From Alphaproteobacteria bacterium (GTDB taxonomy: Bacteria; Pseudomonadota; Alphaproteobacteria; UBA8366), in assembly GCA_021774335.1 (NCBI GenBank), contig JAJFJD010000020.1, positions 310,001-374,000 of the forward strand: a stretch of DNA of 64,000 nucleotides. Direction: 5' to 3'. Positions 1 to 10,193 of this stretch are shown piece after piece. The notes beneath the pieces are model-generated. The model did not search any database. It saw only the letters and a list, made by a program, of their open reading frames with translations, and was not told where the DNA came from. Each line of letters opens with the position of its first letter. Position 1 is the stretch's first letter. Both the position numbers and the translations under genes were made by a program.

Positions 1-1009
1 GGCGTTCAGCCGCAAGGTCGGGGAACAGGGCTGGATCGGCATGACATGGTCGAAACAATACGGCGGTCACGAGCGAACGGCGATCGAACGCTATGTCATG
101 GTCGAGGAAATGCTGGCGGCGGGCGCCCCGGTCGGGCTGCATTGGGTCGCCGACCGGCAAAGCGGCCCATTGATCCTGGAGTTCGGGACCGAGGAACAGC
201 GCCAGAAGGTTCTGCCCAAGATCGCGCGCGGCGAGGCGTTTTTCTGCATCGGCATGAGCGAACCGGATTCGGGCTCCGACCTCGCCTCCGTCCGCACCAA
301 GGCGGAAAAAGTCGACGGCGGATGGATCGTCAACGGCACCAAGGTCTGGACCTCCTATGCCCACAAATGCCAGTACATGATCGGCCTGTTCCGCACCGAC
401 AGCACCGTCGAGAAGAAGCATGAAGGCCTGTCACAGTTTCTGGTCGATCTCGACAATCCGGGCATCACGATCAGCCCAATCCACAACATGACTGGCGACC
501 ACGATTTCAATCAGGTCCATTTTGAGGACGCCTTCCTGCCGGATGACAGCATCGTCGGCGCGCCCGGGGACGGCTGGAAACAGGTGATCGCGGAACTGGC
601 TTTCGAACGCGCCGGACCGGAACGCTATATGAGCAACTTCCCGATGATCACACAGATGGTGCGGGAAGCAACGCAAGATCCGGGCGAACGTACCGCGGAG
701 GGCATCGGCCGCATGGCGGCACAGATCGCAACCCTGCGCGAGATGTCCTTGTCCGTGGCCGGCATGCAGCAAGCCGGCAAGGACCCGGCGCTGCAGGGCA
801 GCGTGGTCAAGGAGGTGGGCGTCAGTTTCGAACAGGAAATACCCCATATCGCCCATGACCTGTTCGGCAGCCAGCCGATGCTGGACGGCGGCAGTGACTA
901 CGACCAGTCGCTCGCCTATGTCACGCAGGCGTCGGTGTCCTTCTCGTTGCGGGGCGGCACGCGAGAGATCGTCCGCGGCATCATTGCCCGGGGGCTTGGC
1001 TTGCGATGA
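1..1009 (+). CDS. Acyl-CoA dehydrogenase, 5' end outside window
   Basis: The reading frame is already open at base 2, and the residues before the first in-window ATG (position 41) are typical of the family, so the true start lies upstream. The visible part (about 335 residues) matches an FAD-dependent acyl-CoA dehydrogenase: a YGG motif near the start, the flavin/substrate segment FCIGMSEPDSGSDLAS, the NGTKVWTS strand, and a C-terminal GGTREIVRGIIARGLG segment that normally packs on the FAD. The enzyme would oxidise an acyl-CoA to its 2-enoyl form and pass electrons to ETF. Its stop overlaps the start of the next gene by four bases (ATGA), so the two are translationally coupled and probably form a heteromer. 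The acyl substrate cannot be told from sequence. Confidence 0.9.
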   Translation, partial: AFSRKVGEQGWIGMTWSKQYGGHERTAIERYVMVEEMLAAGAPVGLHWVADRQSGPLILEFGTEEQRQKVLPKIARGEAFFCIGMSEPDSGSDLASVRTKAEKVDGGWIVNGTKVWTSYAHKCQYMIGLFRTDSTVEKKHEGLSQFLVDLDNPGITISPIHNMTGDHDFNQVHFEDAFLPDDSIVGAPGDGWKQVIAELAFERAGPERYMSNFPMITQMVREATQDPGERTAEGIGRMAAQIATLREMSLSVAGMQQAGKDPALQGSVVKEVGVSFEQEIPHIAHDLFGSQPMLDGGSDYDQSLAYVTQASVSFSLRGGTREIVRGIIARGLGLR

Positions 1010-2073
1010 GCGAACTCAAGGAAATATTGCAAGAGTCGGTGACCCGGCTGTTCGGTGACATGGTCACCCGCGACGTGTTGATCGATGCCGAGAACGGCAC
1101 ATGGCCCGAAGCGCTGTGGGCAGCTCTGGAAGAAAACGGGCTGACCAATCCGTTGTCCATCGAAGAGTTGGGCGGCGTCGGCGCAACCTGGGACGAAACC
1201 TTCGTGATTCTCAAAGCCGCCGGCCAATCGGCGGCGCCGGTACCGCTGGCCGAAACCATAATCGCCACTTGGCTTGCCGGGAAAGCGGGATTGGAGCTTC
1301 CGGGCGGTCCGATGACCCTGGCCGAAAACAGCAGTTGCGTCGATCTGACAGTCCGGCAGGACGGCGGCACGTGGCGGCTGTCCGGGACACTGGCGGCGGT
1401 TCCCTGGGGCAGCGCCGCCGAGCATGTGGTTCTGCTGGTAGAGAAAGACGGCGTCCCGTGCGTCGCCATGACGCGAACCTCCGACGCGACGGTTTCCGGC
1501 AATCGGAACATGGCGCGCGAACCGCGCGATACGCTGACCTTCGACGACGCTCCGGTCGAGATCGGGGAAGCCGCCTCCTCGACCGGAACGACCGACCCGA
1601 TCCGGCTCTACGGCGCGCTGGTCCGATCGGTTCAGATGGCGGGTGCTATCGAAAGGACCGTCGCCGAAGCCGTCCAATATGCCCAGGATCGCACCCAATT
1701 CGGGCAGCCGATTTCGAAATTCCAGTCGATCCAGCACCAACTGGCTCACTTGGCCGCAAAATCGGCCCAGACGACCATTGCCGCGGCTAGCGCCTGCCGT
1801 GCCGCCGACCGCGGCGATCCGCAGTTCGAGATCGCGACCGCCAAGATCATCGCCGGTGAGACTGCAAAGACCGCCACGACGATCGCGCATCAGGTCCACG
1901 GCGCGATCGGTTTCACCTACGAGCATGCGCTGCATTTCACCACGCGCCGGCTGTGGTCCTGGCGGCCGGAATTCGGGCCGGAAAGCCAATGGGCCGAAGA
2001 ACTCGGCCGCCGTGTGGCCGCCCGGGGCGCGGACGCCTTCTGGGCGGACCTCACGCAGCGTCAGTCCTCATAG
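1006..2073 (+). CDS. Acyl-CoA dehydrogenase family protein (partner subunit)
   Basis: A 355-residue acyl-CoA dehydrogenase-like protein, coupled to the upstream gene by an ATGA overlap. The C-terminal half has the family's flavin-contacting motifs, for example RTQFGQPISKFQSIQHQLA and QVHGAIGFTYEH. The N-terminal and middle domains are divergent and shorter than in classical homotetrameric enzymes. Paired, unequal acyl-CoA dehydrogenase genes like this are known from steroid and side-chain degradation, where the two proteins form alpha2beta2 complexes; that arrangement is inferred here. The ring or chain being degraded is unknown. Confidence 0.87.
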   Translation: MSELKEILQESVTRLFGDMVTRDVLIDAENGTWPEALWAALEENGLTNPLSIEELGGVGATWDETFVILKAAGQSAAPVPLAETIIATWLAGKAGLELPGGPMTLAENSSCVDLTVRQDGGTWRLSGTLAAVPWGSAAEHVVLLVEKDGVPCVAMTRTSDATVSGNRNMAREPRDTLTFDDAPVEIGEAASSTGTTDPIRLYGALVRSVQMAGAIERTVAEAVQYAQDRTQFGQPISKFQSIQHQLAHLAAKSAQTTIAAASACRAADRGDPQFEIATAKIIAGETAKTATTIAHQVHGAIGFTYEHALHFTTRRLWSWRPEFGPESQWAEELGRRVAARGADAFWADLTQRQSS

Positions 2074-2209
2074 GCAAAGAACCGGGACTCCAATCCGCCT
2101 TCTGTGTCAGAATACGCTCGTAGGTTGCCCGTAAGGTTAACGTGAAATTCAAATAACCTGCTGCAAGTAAATGATTCTTTTGCGCCAAGTCGATGGCCGG
2201 AAGGCGTCA

Positions 2210-2238
2210 TTGTACCCTGGCTGGGCAATTGCTATATG
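2210..2238 (+). promoter_or_regulatory. Sigma70-type promoter of the pur operon
   Basis: TTGTAC (2210-2215) and TATATG (2233-2238) are separated by 17 bases, the ideal housekeeping spacing. Transcription would start near 2245, giving a leader of about 43 bases before purC. No riboswitch-like fold or PurR-like operator is obvious. Confidence 0.55.
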
Positions 2239-2287
2239 AGACTTGAACAGGGGCCGAATAAGCTCCTCATCACAAGGTTTTCCCGAT

Positions 2288-3055
2288 ATGCCAAGACGGA
2301 GACGGATCTACGAAGGTAAGGCCAAGATCCTGTTCGAGGGACCGGAGCCCGGCACCCTGGTGCAGTATTTCAAGGATGACGCCAGCGCCTTCAACCGCAA
2401 GAAAACCGGCACGATCACGGGCAAAGGCGTCCTGAACAACCGGATTTCCGAGTATCTGATGGTCCGGCTTGGCGAAATCGGCATTCCGACCCATTTCGTC
2501 CGCCGCCTGAACATGCGCGAGCAATTGGTCCGCGAAGTCGAGATCATCCCCATCGAAGTGGTGGTGCGGAACGTCGCCGCCGGCTCGATGACGAAGCGGT
2601 TCAACTTGCCCGAGGGCACGCCGCTGCCGCGCTCGATTGTCGAGTATTACTACAAGGCCGACGAACTCGACGATCCGCTCGTCTCCGAAGAGCACATCAC
2701 CGCCTTTGGATGGGCAGCCCCGCAGGACATCGACGATATGTTGGCGCTAGCGCTGCGGATCAACGATTTTCTCGGCGGCCTTTTCCTGGGCGTCAACCTG
2801 AAGCTGATCGATTTCAAACTCGAATTCGGGCGGCTCTACGAGGAAAACGGCGACATGCGCGTCGTCCTGGCCGACGAGATCAGCCCGGACAGCTGCCGCC
2901 TCTGGGACCTGGAGACCGACAAGAAACTCGACAAGGACCGGTTCCGCCACGATATGGGCGATGTCGAGGAAGCCTATCAAGAAGTCGCGCGGCGGCTCGG
3001 CATTCTGCCGGAAGGCGGCCCGGGCGATCACAAAGCCCCGGAAATGGTTCAATAG
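2288..3055 (+). CDS. purC: Phosphoribosylaminoimidazole-succinocarboxamide synthase
   Basis: PurC joins aspartate to CAIR using ATP to make SAICAR, in cytosolic purine synthesis. The 255-residue product has both family signatures: [15 protein letters not shown] and LIDFKLEFG, plus the N-terminal YEGKAK nucleotide-binding strand. The ATG at 2288 is preferred to the upstream TTG at 2243 because it gives the normal family length and begins just before the conserved strand. It heads a purC-purS-purQ-purL operon. Its last codons and stop lie in a 15-bp tandem duplication (3041-3070). Confidence 0.97.
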   Translation: MPRRRRIYEGKAKILFEGPEPGTLVQYFKDDASAFNRKKTGTITGKGVLNNRISEYLMVRLGEIGIPTHFVRRLNMREQLVREVEIIPIEVVVRNVAAGSMTKRFNLPEGTPLPRSIVEYYYKADELDDPLVSEEHITAFGWAAPQDIDDMLALALRINDFLGGLFLGVNLKLIDFKLEFGRLYEENGDMRVVLADEISPDSCRLWDLETDKKLDKDRFRHDMGDVEEAYQEVARRLGILPEGGPGDHKAPEMVQ

Positions 3056-3070
3056 GAAATGGTTCAATAG
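3041..3070 (+). repeat. 15-bp perfect tandem duplication at the purC stop codon
   Basis: GAAATGGTTCAATAG occurs twice back to back (3041-3055 and 3056-3070). The first copy encodes the purC C-terminus and its stop; the second repeats the same codons and stop in the purC-purS gap. It adds 15 bases to the gap without altering either protein. Confidence 0.95.
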
Positions 3071-3083
3071 GACACGCATTCCC

Positions 3084-3323
3084 GTGAGAGCACGCGTTCA
3101 TATCACCCTGAAGACCGGCGTTCTCGACCCGCAGGGCAAGGCCATTTGCCACGCGCTGGAGGCACTCAACTTCGAGGGCGTCACCGATGCGCGGCAAGGC
3201 AAGGTCATTGAGATTGATCTGGTCGAGGAAGACCCGACGAAAGCCCGCGCCCAGGTCGACGAAATGTGCCGCAAGCTGCTGGCCAATACCGTCATCGAAA
3301 ACTACGTGATCGATCTCGACTGA
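3084..3323 (+). CDS. purS: Phosphoribosylformylglycinamidine synthase subunit PurS
   Basis: A 79-residue PurS, the small subunit that bridges PurQ and PurL in the three-part FGAM synthase of bacteria with the short PurL. The start is the GTG at 3084: the protein then begins RARVHITLKTGVLDPQGKAI, as PurS proteins do, and the longer frame upstream would read through purC in another frame. The motifs EGVTDARQGKVIEI and ENYVIDL at the end are characteristic. Position between purC and purQ supports the call. Confidence 0.95.
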   Translation: MRARVHITLKTGVLDPQGKAICHALEALNFEGVTDARQGKVIEIDLVEEDPTKARAQVDEMCRKLLANTVIENYVIDLD

Positions 3324-3374
3324 TGCCAATGCCGGTCTCGATCATCCGGACACACAAAAGGAGCGAACGCCGCC

Positions 3375-4048
3375 GTGAAAACCGCGGTCATCGTCTTTCC
3401 CGGATCTAACTGCGACCGCGATGCCGCCGTCGCGCTCCGAAACGCCACCGGCCACGCGCCGGCGATGATCTGGCATCGGGAAACCGATCTGCCGAAGCTC
3501 GATCTCATCGTCGTGCCGGGCGGGTTTTCCTACGGCGACTATCTGCGCCCCGGCGCCATGGCCGGCAATTCACCGATCATGCGCGAAGTGACGAAACGCG
3601 CGGAGGACGGCGTGCCAACACTCGGCATTTGCAACGGGTTTCAAATCCTGGCGGAGGTCGGGCTGCTGCCGGGCGCGCTGATGCGGAATGCGGGCCTGAA
3701 TTACGTCTGCCGGACCGTCACGCTGCGCGTCGAGAACAGCCAGACCCTTTTCACGGCGGGCTACGACGCCGGACAGACGGTCAACATCCCGATCGCCCAT
3801 CATGACGGCAACTATTTCGCCGACACCGACACGCTGGACCGGCTCGAAGGCGATGGCCGCGTCGCCTTTCGGTATGACACCGCAAACGGCAGCGACGGCA
3901 ACCCGAACGGGTCGGCCCGCGACATCGCCGGTATCTTCAACGAAACGAAAACGGTGCTCGGCATGATGCCGCATCCCGAACGCGCCGCCGACGCCCAGCA
4001 TGGCGGCACCGACGGCAAAGCCATGTTCGATGCCTTGGCGGGAGCACT

Positions 4049-4052
<4 letters not shown>
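3375..4052 (+). CDS. purQ: Phosphoribosylformylglycinamidine synthase subunit PurQ (glutaminase)
   Basis: The 225-residue class I glutamine amidotransferase subunit that supplies ammonia for FGAR to FGAM. The nucleophile elbow GICNGFQ puts the catalytic cysteine at residue 86, and the His/Glu of the triad are in MMPHPERA near the end. The GTG start at 3375 follows an AAAAGGAGCG ribosome-binding site. The stop overlaps the purL start by four bases (GTGA), indicating coupled translation of the complex. Confidence 0.97.
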
Positions 4053-6271
<2,219 letters not shown>

Positions 6272-6297
6272 ACACGACCCGGGGGAGGACCACGACT

Positions 6298-6537
6298 ATG
6301 CCAATGAGTGCGACTGAGATTGAGCAAATGATCAAGGAAGCCATTCCAGAGGCGGTCGTTCAGATCTCCGATCTGCGCGGCGATGGCGATCATTATGCCG
6401 CACTGGTTACGGCGACCGCATTCAAGGGCAAGTCACGCGTACAACAACACCAAATGGTTTACGATGCGCTTCGCGGCCGCATGGGAAATGAACTGCATGC
6501 GTTAGCTTTGCAGACGGCAACTCCCGAAGACGCATAA
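6298..6537 (+). CDS. BolA/IbaG family protein
   Basis: A 79-residue BolA-like protein following a strong GGGGGAGGA ribosome-binding site. The fold's signature region FKGKSRVQQHQMVYDAL is present, and the conserved C-terminal histidine is in NELHALALQT. BolA proteins pair with monothiol glutaredoxins to hold a [2Fe-2S] cluster; the glutaredoxin gene lies 26 bases downstream, which supports this role. Probably co-transcribed with the pur genes. Confidence 0.93.
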   Translation: MPMSATEIEQMIKEAIPEAVVQISDLRGDGDHYAALVTATAFKGKSRVQQHQMVYDALRGRMGNELHALALQTATPEDA

Positions 6538-6563
6538 ATGCAAAAAGAGAGAAGGACGGCGCA

Positions 6564-6905
6564 ATGAGCGACACGACAGTAACGCAACGGATTCAAGACG
6601 AGATCGACGGCAACGAGATCGTCCTGTTCATGAAGGGCACGCCGGTATTCCCGCAATGCGGCTTTTCCGCCGCGGTGGTCCAGGTGCTGAGCGAACTCGG
6701 CACCAAATTCAAAGGCATCGACGTGCTGGAAGATCCGAGTCTGCGGCAGGGCGTCAAGGAATTCAGCAACTGGCCGACCGTCCCGCAGCTTTACGTCAAA
6801 GGCGAGTTCGTCGGCGGCTGCGACATCGTGCGTGAAATGCACGAAACCGGCGAGTTGCAGGAATTGATGACGACGAAAGGTGTCGCCGTCCAGCAATCTG
6901 CCTAA
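6564..6905 (+). CDS. grxD: Monothiol glutaredoxin, Grx4 family
   Basis: A 113-residue monothiol glutaredoxin. The CGFS active site starts at Cys32 in FPQCGFSAAVV, and the glutathione-contacting segments WPTVPQLYV and GGCDIV follow in order. These proteins carry and transfer [2Fe-2S] clusters with glutathione and BolA partners rather than reducing disulphides. It is preceded by an AAGGAC ribosome-binding site and followed by a terminator that closes the operon. Confidence 0.96.
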   Translation: MSDTTVTQRIQDEIDGNEIVLFMKGTPVFPQCGFSAAVVQVLSELGTKFKGIDVLEDPSLRQGVKEFSNWPTVPQLYVKGEFVGGCDIVREMHETGELQELMTTKGVAVQQSA

Positions 6906-6925
6906 CGGTTACCGAAACCGGAATC

Positions 6926-6953
6926 GAAAAGGGCCGCATCGCGGCCCTTTTTG
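6926..6953. terminator. Bidirectional intrinsic terminator between grxD and an LLM oxidoreductase gene
   Basis: An AAAAGGGCCGC / GCGGCCCTTTTT hairpin with a 3-base loop (ATC), with a T-run on both strands. It lies between convergent genes and can end transcription from either side. Confidence 0.85.
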
Positions 6954-6977
6954 TTTGGCACCGGCTGAACCGCCGAC

Positions 6978-8018
6978 CTATAGCACCTCTTCCGCCACCA
7001 ACCGCAGCGCCTCGACGCTCGGTTTGCGCAACAGTAGCGAGCCAACCTTTCCCTCGGCGCCGGCGGCTTTCCAGGCGCCCAGCCGTTCGCGGATACGGTC
7101 GGCCGGGCCGACCAGTGCGACCTCATCGACCAGAGTGTCGGGAATAGCGGCGGCGGCTTCGGCCTTCTTGCCGTCCAGGAAGAAATCCTGCACCTGCACC
7201 GCAGCGTCTTCGTAGCCCATGCGCTTGGCGAGGTCGTTGTAGAAATTCTTGTTCCGCGCCCCCATGCCGCCGACATAGAGCGCCAACTGCGCCTTGATCG
7301 GCGCGCGGCAGGCATCCAGGTCGTCGCCCATGATGATGTTCACATAGGGGGCCACATCGAAGTCCTTCAGGCTCTTGCCGTTGCCCGCCTTGGCCAGCCC
7401 TTCGTCGATCGCCGCCTCGAACACGTCGTAGCGGTCCGGGTTCATGTAGATCGGCAGGAAACCGTCGGCGACCTCGGCGGCGGTCGACACGCCCTTCGGG
7501 GTGATCGAGGCGGTGTAGATCTTCAACGACGGATCGCCGTGCAGGATGCTTTTCAGCGGAATGCCAAGCCCGGTCGTCCCCTCGCCCTTGTTCGGCAAGC
7601 TGTAATGAAAGCCTTCGTGGAGCGCCGGCCCCTTGCGTTCCAGAATTTGCCGGACGATCGCGATGTATTCGCGCGTGCGGGTTAGCGGCCGGCCGTAGGG
7701 CACGCCGTGCCAGCCTTCGATCACCTGCGGTCCCGACGCGCCGAGCCCCAGGATGAACCGGCCGCCGGACATCGCCTGCAGCGTATTCGCGGTCATCGCC
7801 GTCATGGTCGGCGTCCGCGTCGGCATCTGCATAATGCCGGTGCCCACATTGATCTTGGTTGTCCGCGCGAGCATCCAGGCCGCCGGCGTGACCGCGTCGG
7901 CCCCATAGGATTCGGACGTCCATACCGAATGGTAGCCGAGGCTTTCGGCCTCCAGGACCATCTCCATGTCGACCGCAAAACCGGCCGCCCCGCTGCCATG
8001 AACGAGACCAAGACGCAT
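6978..8018 (-). CDS. LLM-class (luciferase-like) flavin/F420-dependent oxidoreductase
   Basis: A 346-residue TIM-barrel oxidoreductase of the bacterial luciferase superfamily. It starts with the LGLVHG strand, continues with SLGYHSVWTSESYG and the NVGTGIMQMPTRTP strand, and has the GGRFILGLGASGPQVIEGWHG loop seen in F420- or FMN-using members. The substrate is unknown. The C-terminal PADRIRERLGAWKAAG segment is also typical. It is convergent with grxD and probably transcribed with the VOC gene beyond it on the same strand. Confidence 0.85.
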   Translation of the reverse strand: MRLGLVHGSGAAGFAVDMEMVLEAESLGYHSVWTSESYGADAVTPAAWMLARTTKINVGTGIMQMPTRTPTMTAMTANTLQAMSGGRFILGLGASGPQVIEGWHGVPYGRPLTRTREYIAIVRQILERKGPALHEGFHYSLPNKGEGTTGLGIPLKSILHGDPSLKIYTASITPKGVSTAAEVADGFLPIYMNPDRYDVFEAAIDEGLAKAGNGKSLKDFDVAPYVNIIMGDDLDACRAPIKAQLALYVGGMGARNKNFYNDLAKRMGYEDAAVQVQDFFLDGKKAEAAAAIPDTLVDEVALVGPADRIRERLGAWKAAGAEGKVGSLLLRKPSVEALRLVAEEVL

Positions 8019-8067
8019 CGCACTCTCCCTGCTGAAAATCTATCGCGGCACCCTACCACAGGGCGTG

Positions 8068-8454
8068 TTACGTCGCCTCGGCGTCCTCGCCGAAACACAG
8101 CACATTGCCGTCCGGGTCACGGATTTCGAACTCGCGCATGCCGTAGACGGTCACCTCGACCGGCCGGATAATCTCGACCCCGGCCGCGGCGAGTTCCTTG
8201 TGCACGGCCTCGACACCCGCGACATGGATATACGCGTCCCACGCGCCGGGCACCGGCGTGGGACCACCTTGCCAGGCGTTGACGAACAACACGCTGGTAT
8301 CCCGGTCGAAGATGCCGAATTGCGGCGGCTCACCGCCTTCCTCGACCACGGTATAGCCGATCTTTTCGGTGTAAAAGGTCTTCGCCCGCGCATAGTCCGC
8401 AGCCTTCAAGACCGGCGTCGAGCGCTGAAATTTGATGGAAGGGTTCGCGGCCAT
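8068..8454 (-). CDS. VOC (glyoxalase/bleomycin-resistance fold) family protein
   Basis: A 128-residue vicinal-oxygen-chelate protein. It has the two beta-alpha-beta-beta-beta modules: ARAKTFYTEKIGYTV in the first, and YIHVAGVEAVHKELAAAG with EFEIRDPDGNVLCFGE in the second. The latter ending carries the usual metal-ligand glutamate. Members include glyoxalase I, dioxygenases and antibiotic-binding proteins; nothing here fixes a substrate. Located between rpsD and an LLM oxidoreductase on the same strand. Confidence 0.82.
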   Translation of the reverse strand: MAANPSIKFQRSTPVLKAADYARAKTFYTEKIGYTVVEEGGEPPQFGIFDRDTSVLFVNAWQGGPTPVPGAWDAYIHVAGVEAVHKELAAAGVEIIRPVEVTVYGMREFEIRDPDGNVLCFGEDAEAT

Positions 8455-8545
8455 CCTGCTCTCCGTTCAGACAAACCGGGAGCGTCCCGGCGATCAATCC
8501 AAGAGAGGATCGCCGAGCCGCCGTCGGAATGCAACGGTCGTCAGA

Positions 8546-9160
8546 TTAGCGCGAGTAGAACTCGATCACGAGGTTCGGTTCCATCCGGACCGGATACGGC
8601 ACGTCTTCCAATTTCGGTCCCCGGACGAAGGTGGCCGCCATCTTGCGTGAGTCCACCGTGACATAATCGGGGATTTCACGCTCGGACGAGGCCGATGCGT
8701 CCAGCACCATCGGAATCTGCACGCTCTTGTCGCGCACCTGCACCACGTCGCCGTCCTTGACCTGATAGGAAGGAATGTTGACGCGGCGGCCGTTCACCAG
8801 GATATGGCCATGGTTGACGAACTGGCGGGCGGAAAAGACCGTGGGCACGAACTTGGCCCGGTAAACGACGGCGTCGAGCCGGCGCTCCAGGATCCCGATT
8901 AGGTTTTCGCCGGTATCGCCGTTCTGCTGATCCGCCATCTTGTAATAGCGCCGGAACTGCTTCTCGCCGATATTGCCGTAATAGCCCTTGAGCTTCTGCT
9001 TGGCGGCAAGCTGGGTTCCGAAATCGGAAGGCTTGCGGCGGCGCTGGCCGTGCTGGCCGGGGCCATAATCCCGCTTGTTGACGGGGCTGCGGGGACGTCC
9101 CCAGAGATTAACGCCAAGACGGCGGTTAATCTTATACTTCGACTTAATTCGTTTGCTCAT
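8546..9160 (-). CDS. rpsD: 30S ribosomal protein S4
   Basis: The 204-residue primary 16S rRNA-binding protein of the small subunit. The start [21 protein letters not shown] and the S4 RNA-binding domain ([38 protein letters not shown]) are clear; the alphaproteobacterial feature of a short N-terminal segment without the four zinc cysteines is also seen. An AAAGGTGAT ribosome-binding site precedes the ATG. It stands alone with its own promoter about 110 bases upstream. Confidence 0.98.
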   Translation of the reverse strand: MSKRIKSKYKINRRLGVNLWGRPRSPVNKRDYGPGQHGQRRRKPSDFGTQLAAKQKLKGYYGNIGEKQFRRYYKMADQQNGDTGENLIGILERRLDAVVYRAKFVPTVFSARQFVNHGHILVNGRRVNIPSYQVKDGDVVQVRDKSVQIPMVLDASASSEREIPDYVTVDSRKMAATFVRGPKLEDVPYPVRMEPNLVIEFYSR

Positions 9161-9273
9161 ATCACCTTTAACCCCTGGTTTTCCCGGAGTTCTTGTTGCT
9201 TCCAGTCAGCCACCTAGCGGGTGCCAGGGCGGCGGGGTCCGAAACGAACCCGCATTACCGGAAAAGTGCGCGG

Positions 9274-9301
9274 ACTATAGGGCTTTCGGCCAATTTGTCA
9301 A
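9274..9301 (-). promoter_or_regulatory. Sigma70-type promoter of rpsD
   Basis: On the minus strand, TTGACA (9301-9296) and TATAGT (9279-9274) are separated by 16 bases, a near-consensus housekeeping promoter. It leaves a leader of roughly 105 bases before the rpsD start. Confidence 0.7.
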
Positions 9302-9314
9302 ACGGCTAAGGCCC

Positions 9315-10103
9315 CTATTCGCCCTTGAAAACCGGGGGCCGCTTGTCGCGCCAGGCCTGATGCGCCTCTTCCTTGTCCTGGGTGAATTCCAGCGCCATGA
9401 AACGGTAGAGGTCGGTCAGCGAGGCATCGGCGATATTGGGCACGTCCATGCCGTGCTGGATCGATTCCTTGACCATACGGGACGCCAGTGGCGGCATGCT
9501 GGCGATATGCTCGGCCACCTCCATCGCCTGGCCCATCAGCTTCTCATGCGGCACCAGCCATTGCGCGAGACCGATGCGGTAGGCCTCCTCGGCGGAGAGC
9601 GGGAAGCCCATGGCGACCTTGGTCGCCTGCCCCTTGCCGACCCAGCGGGCAAGCCGCGGCGCGCCGCCATAGGCAGGCATGATGCCGAGCGCCACCTGCG
9701 GCAACCGCCACTCGGCCCGCTCGGACGCCACGATCAGATCGCAGCAGAAGGTGACGATACAGCCGATGCCGATTGCGTAGCCATTCACGGCAGCGACGAT
9801 CGGTTTCGGGAAATTGGACAATACATTGAACGGGCTGACCCGGCGTTTCGGCAGACGCTTGATGAATTCGGCGGTCGAGTCCCGCGAATGGGTCTTCCGG
9901 TCCTTGAGATTGGCGCCGGCGGAAAACGCACCGCCTGCTTCGTCGCCGGTCAGGATGGCGCAGCAAATCTCGTCGTCGTCTTCCATCTCGGTGAAATAGT
10001 CGACAAGGCCTTCATAGTAATCCTGGCCCCAGGCATTGCGCGCGTCGGGCCGGCTCAGCGTAACGATGCCGACCCCGCCTTTCTTCTCATAGGTAATGGG
10101 CAT
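9315..10103 (-). CDS. Enoyl-CoA hydratase/isomerase family protein
   Basis: A 262-residue crotonase-fold protein. The oxyanion-hole segments are GAFSAGANLKD (about residue 62) and IMPAYGGAPRLARWVG (about residue 140). The position usually holding a catalytic glutamate in ECH proteins is in the YGGAPRL region, where a clear Glu is not evident, so hydratase activity is uncertain and another crotonase reaction is possible. The start follows a GGGAGGACCCA ribosome-binding site. It is upstream of rpsD on the same strand but separated from it by the rpsD promoter. Confidence 0.86.
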   Translation of the reverse strand: MPITYEKKGGVGIVTLSRPDARNAWGQDYYEGLVDYFTEMEDDDEICCAILTGDEAGGAFSAGANLKDRKTHSRDSTAEFIKRLPKRRVSPFNVLSNFPKPIVAAVNGYAIGIGCIVTFCCDLIVASERAEWRLPQVALGIMPAYGGAPRLARWVGKGQATKVAMGFPLSAEEAYRIGLAQWLVPHEKLMGQAMEVAEHIASMPPLASRMVKESIQHGMDVPNIADASLTDLYRFMALEFTQDKEEAHQAWRDKRPPVFKGE

Positions 10104-10193
10104 TGGGTCCTCCCGCGATGAACGATGACACCCTCAAGTGTCGCCGCATCGCGGAAGGAGTCAAATCCCACTGCCCGGCCCTTGTCCGAATCG

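Noticed and set aside
916..1989. A 357-residue minus-strand frame over the acyl-CoA dehydrogenase pair
   Set aside because: Shadow of the conserved plus-strand genes, no motifs, no ribosome-binding site.
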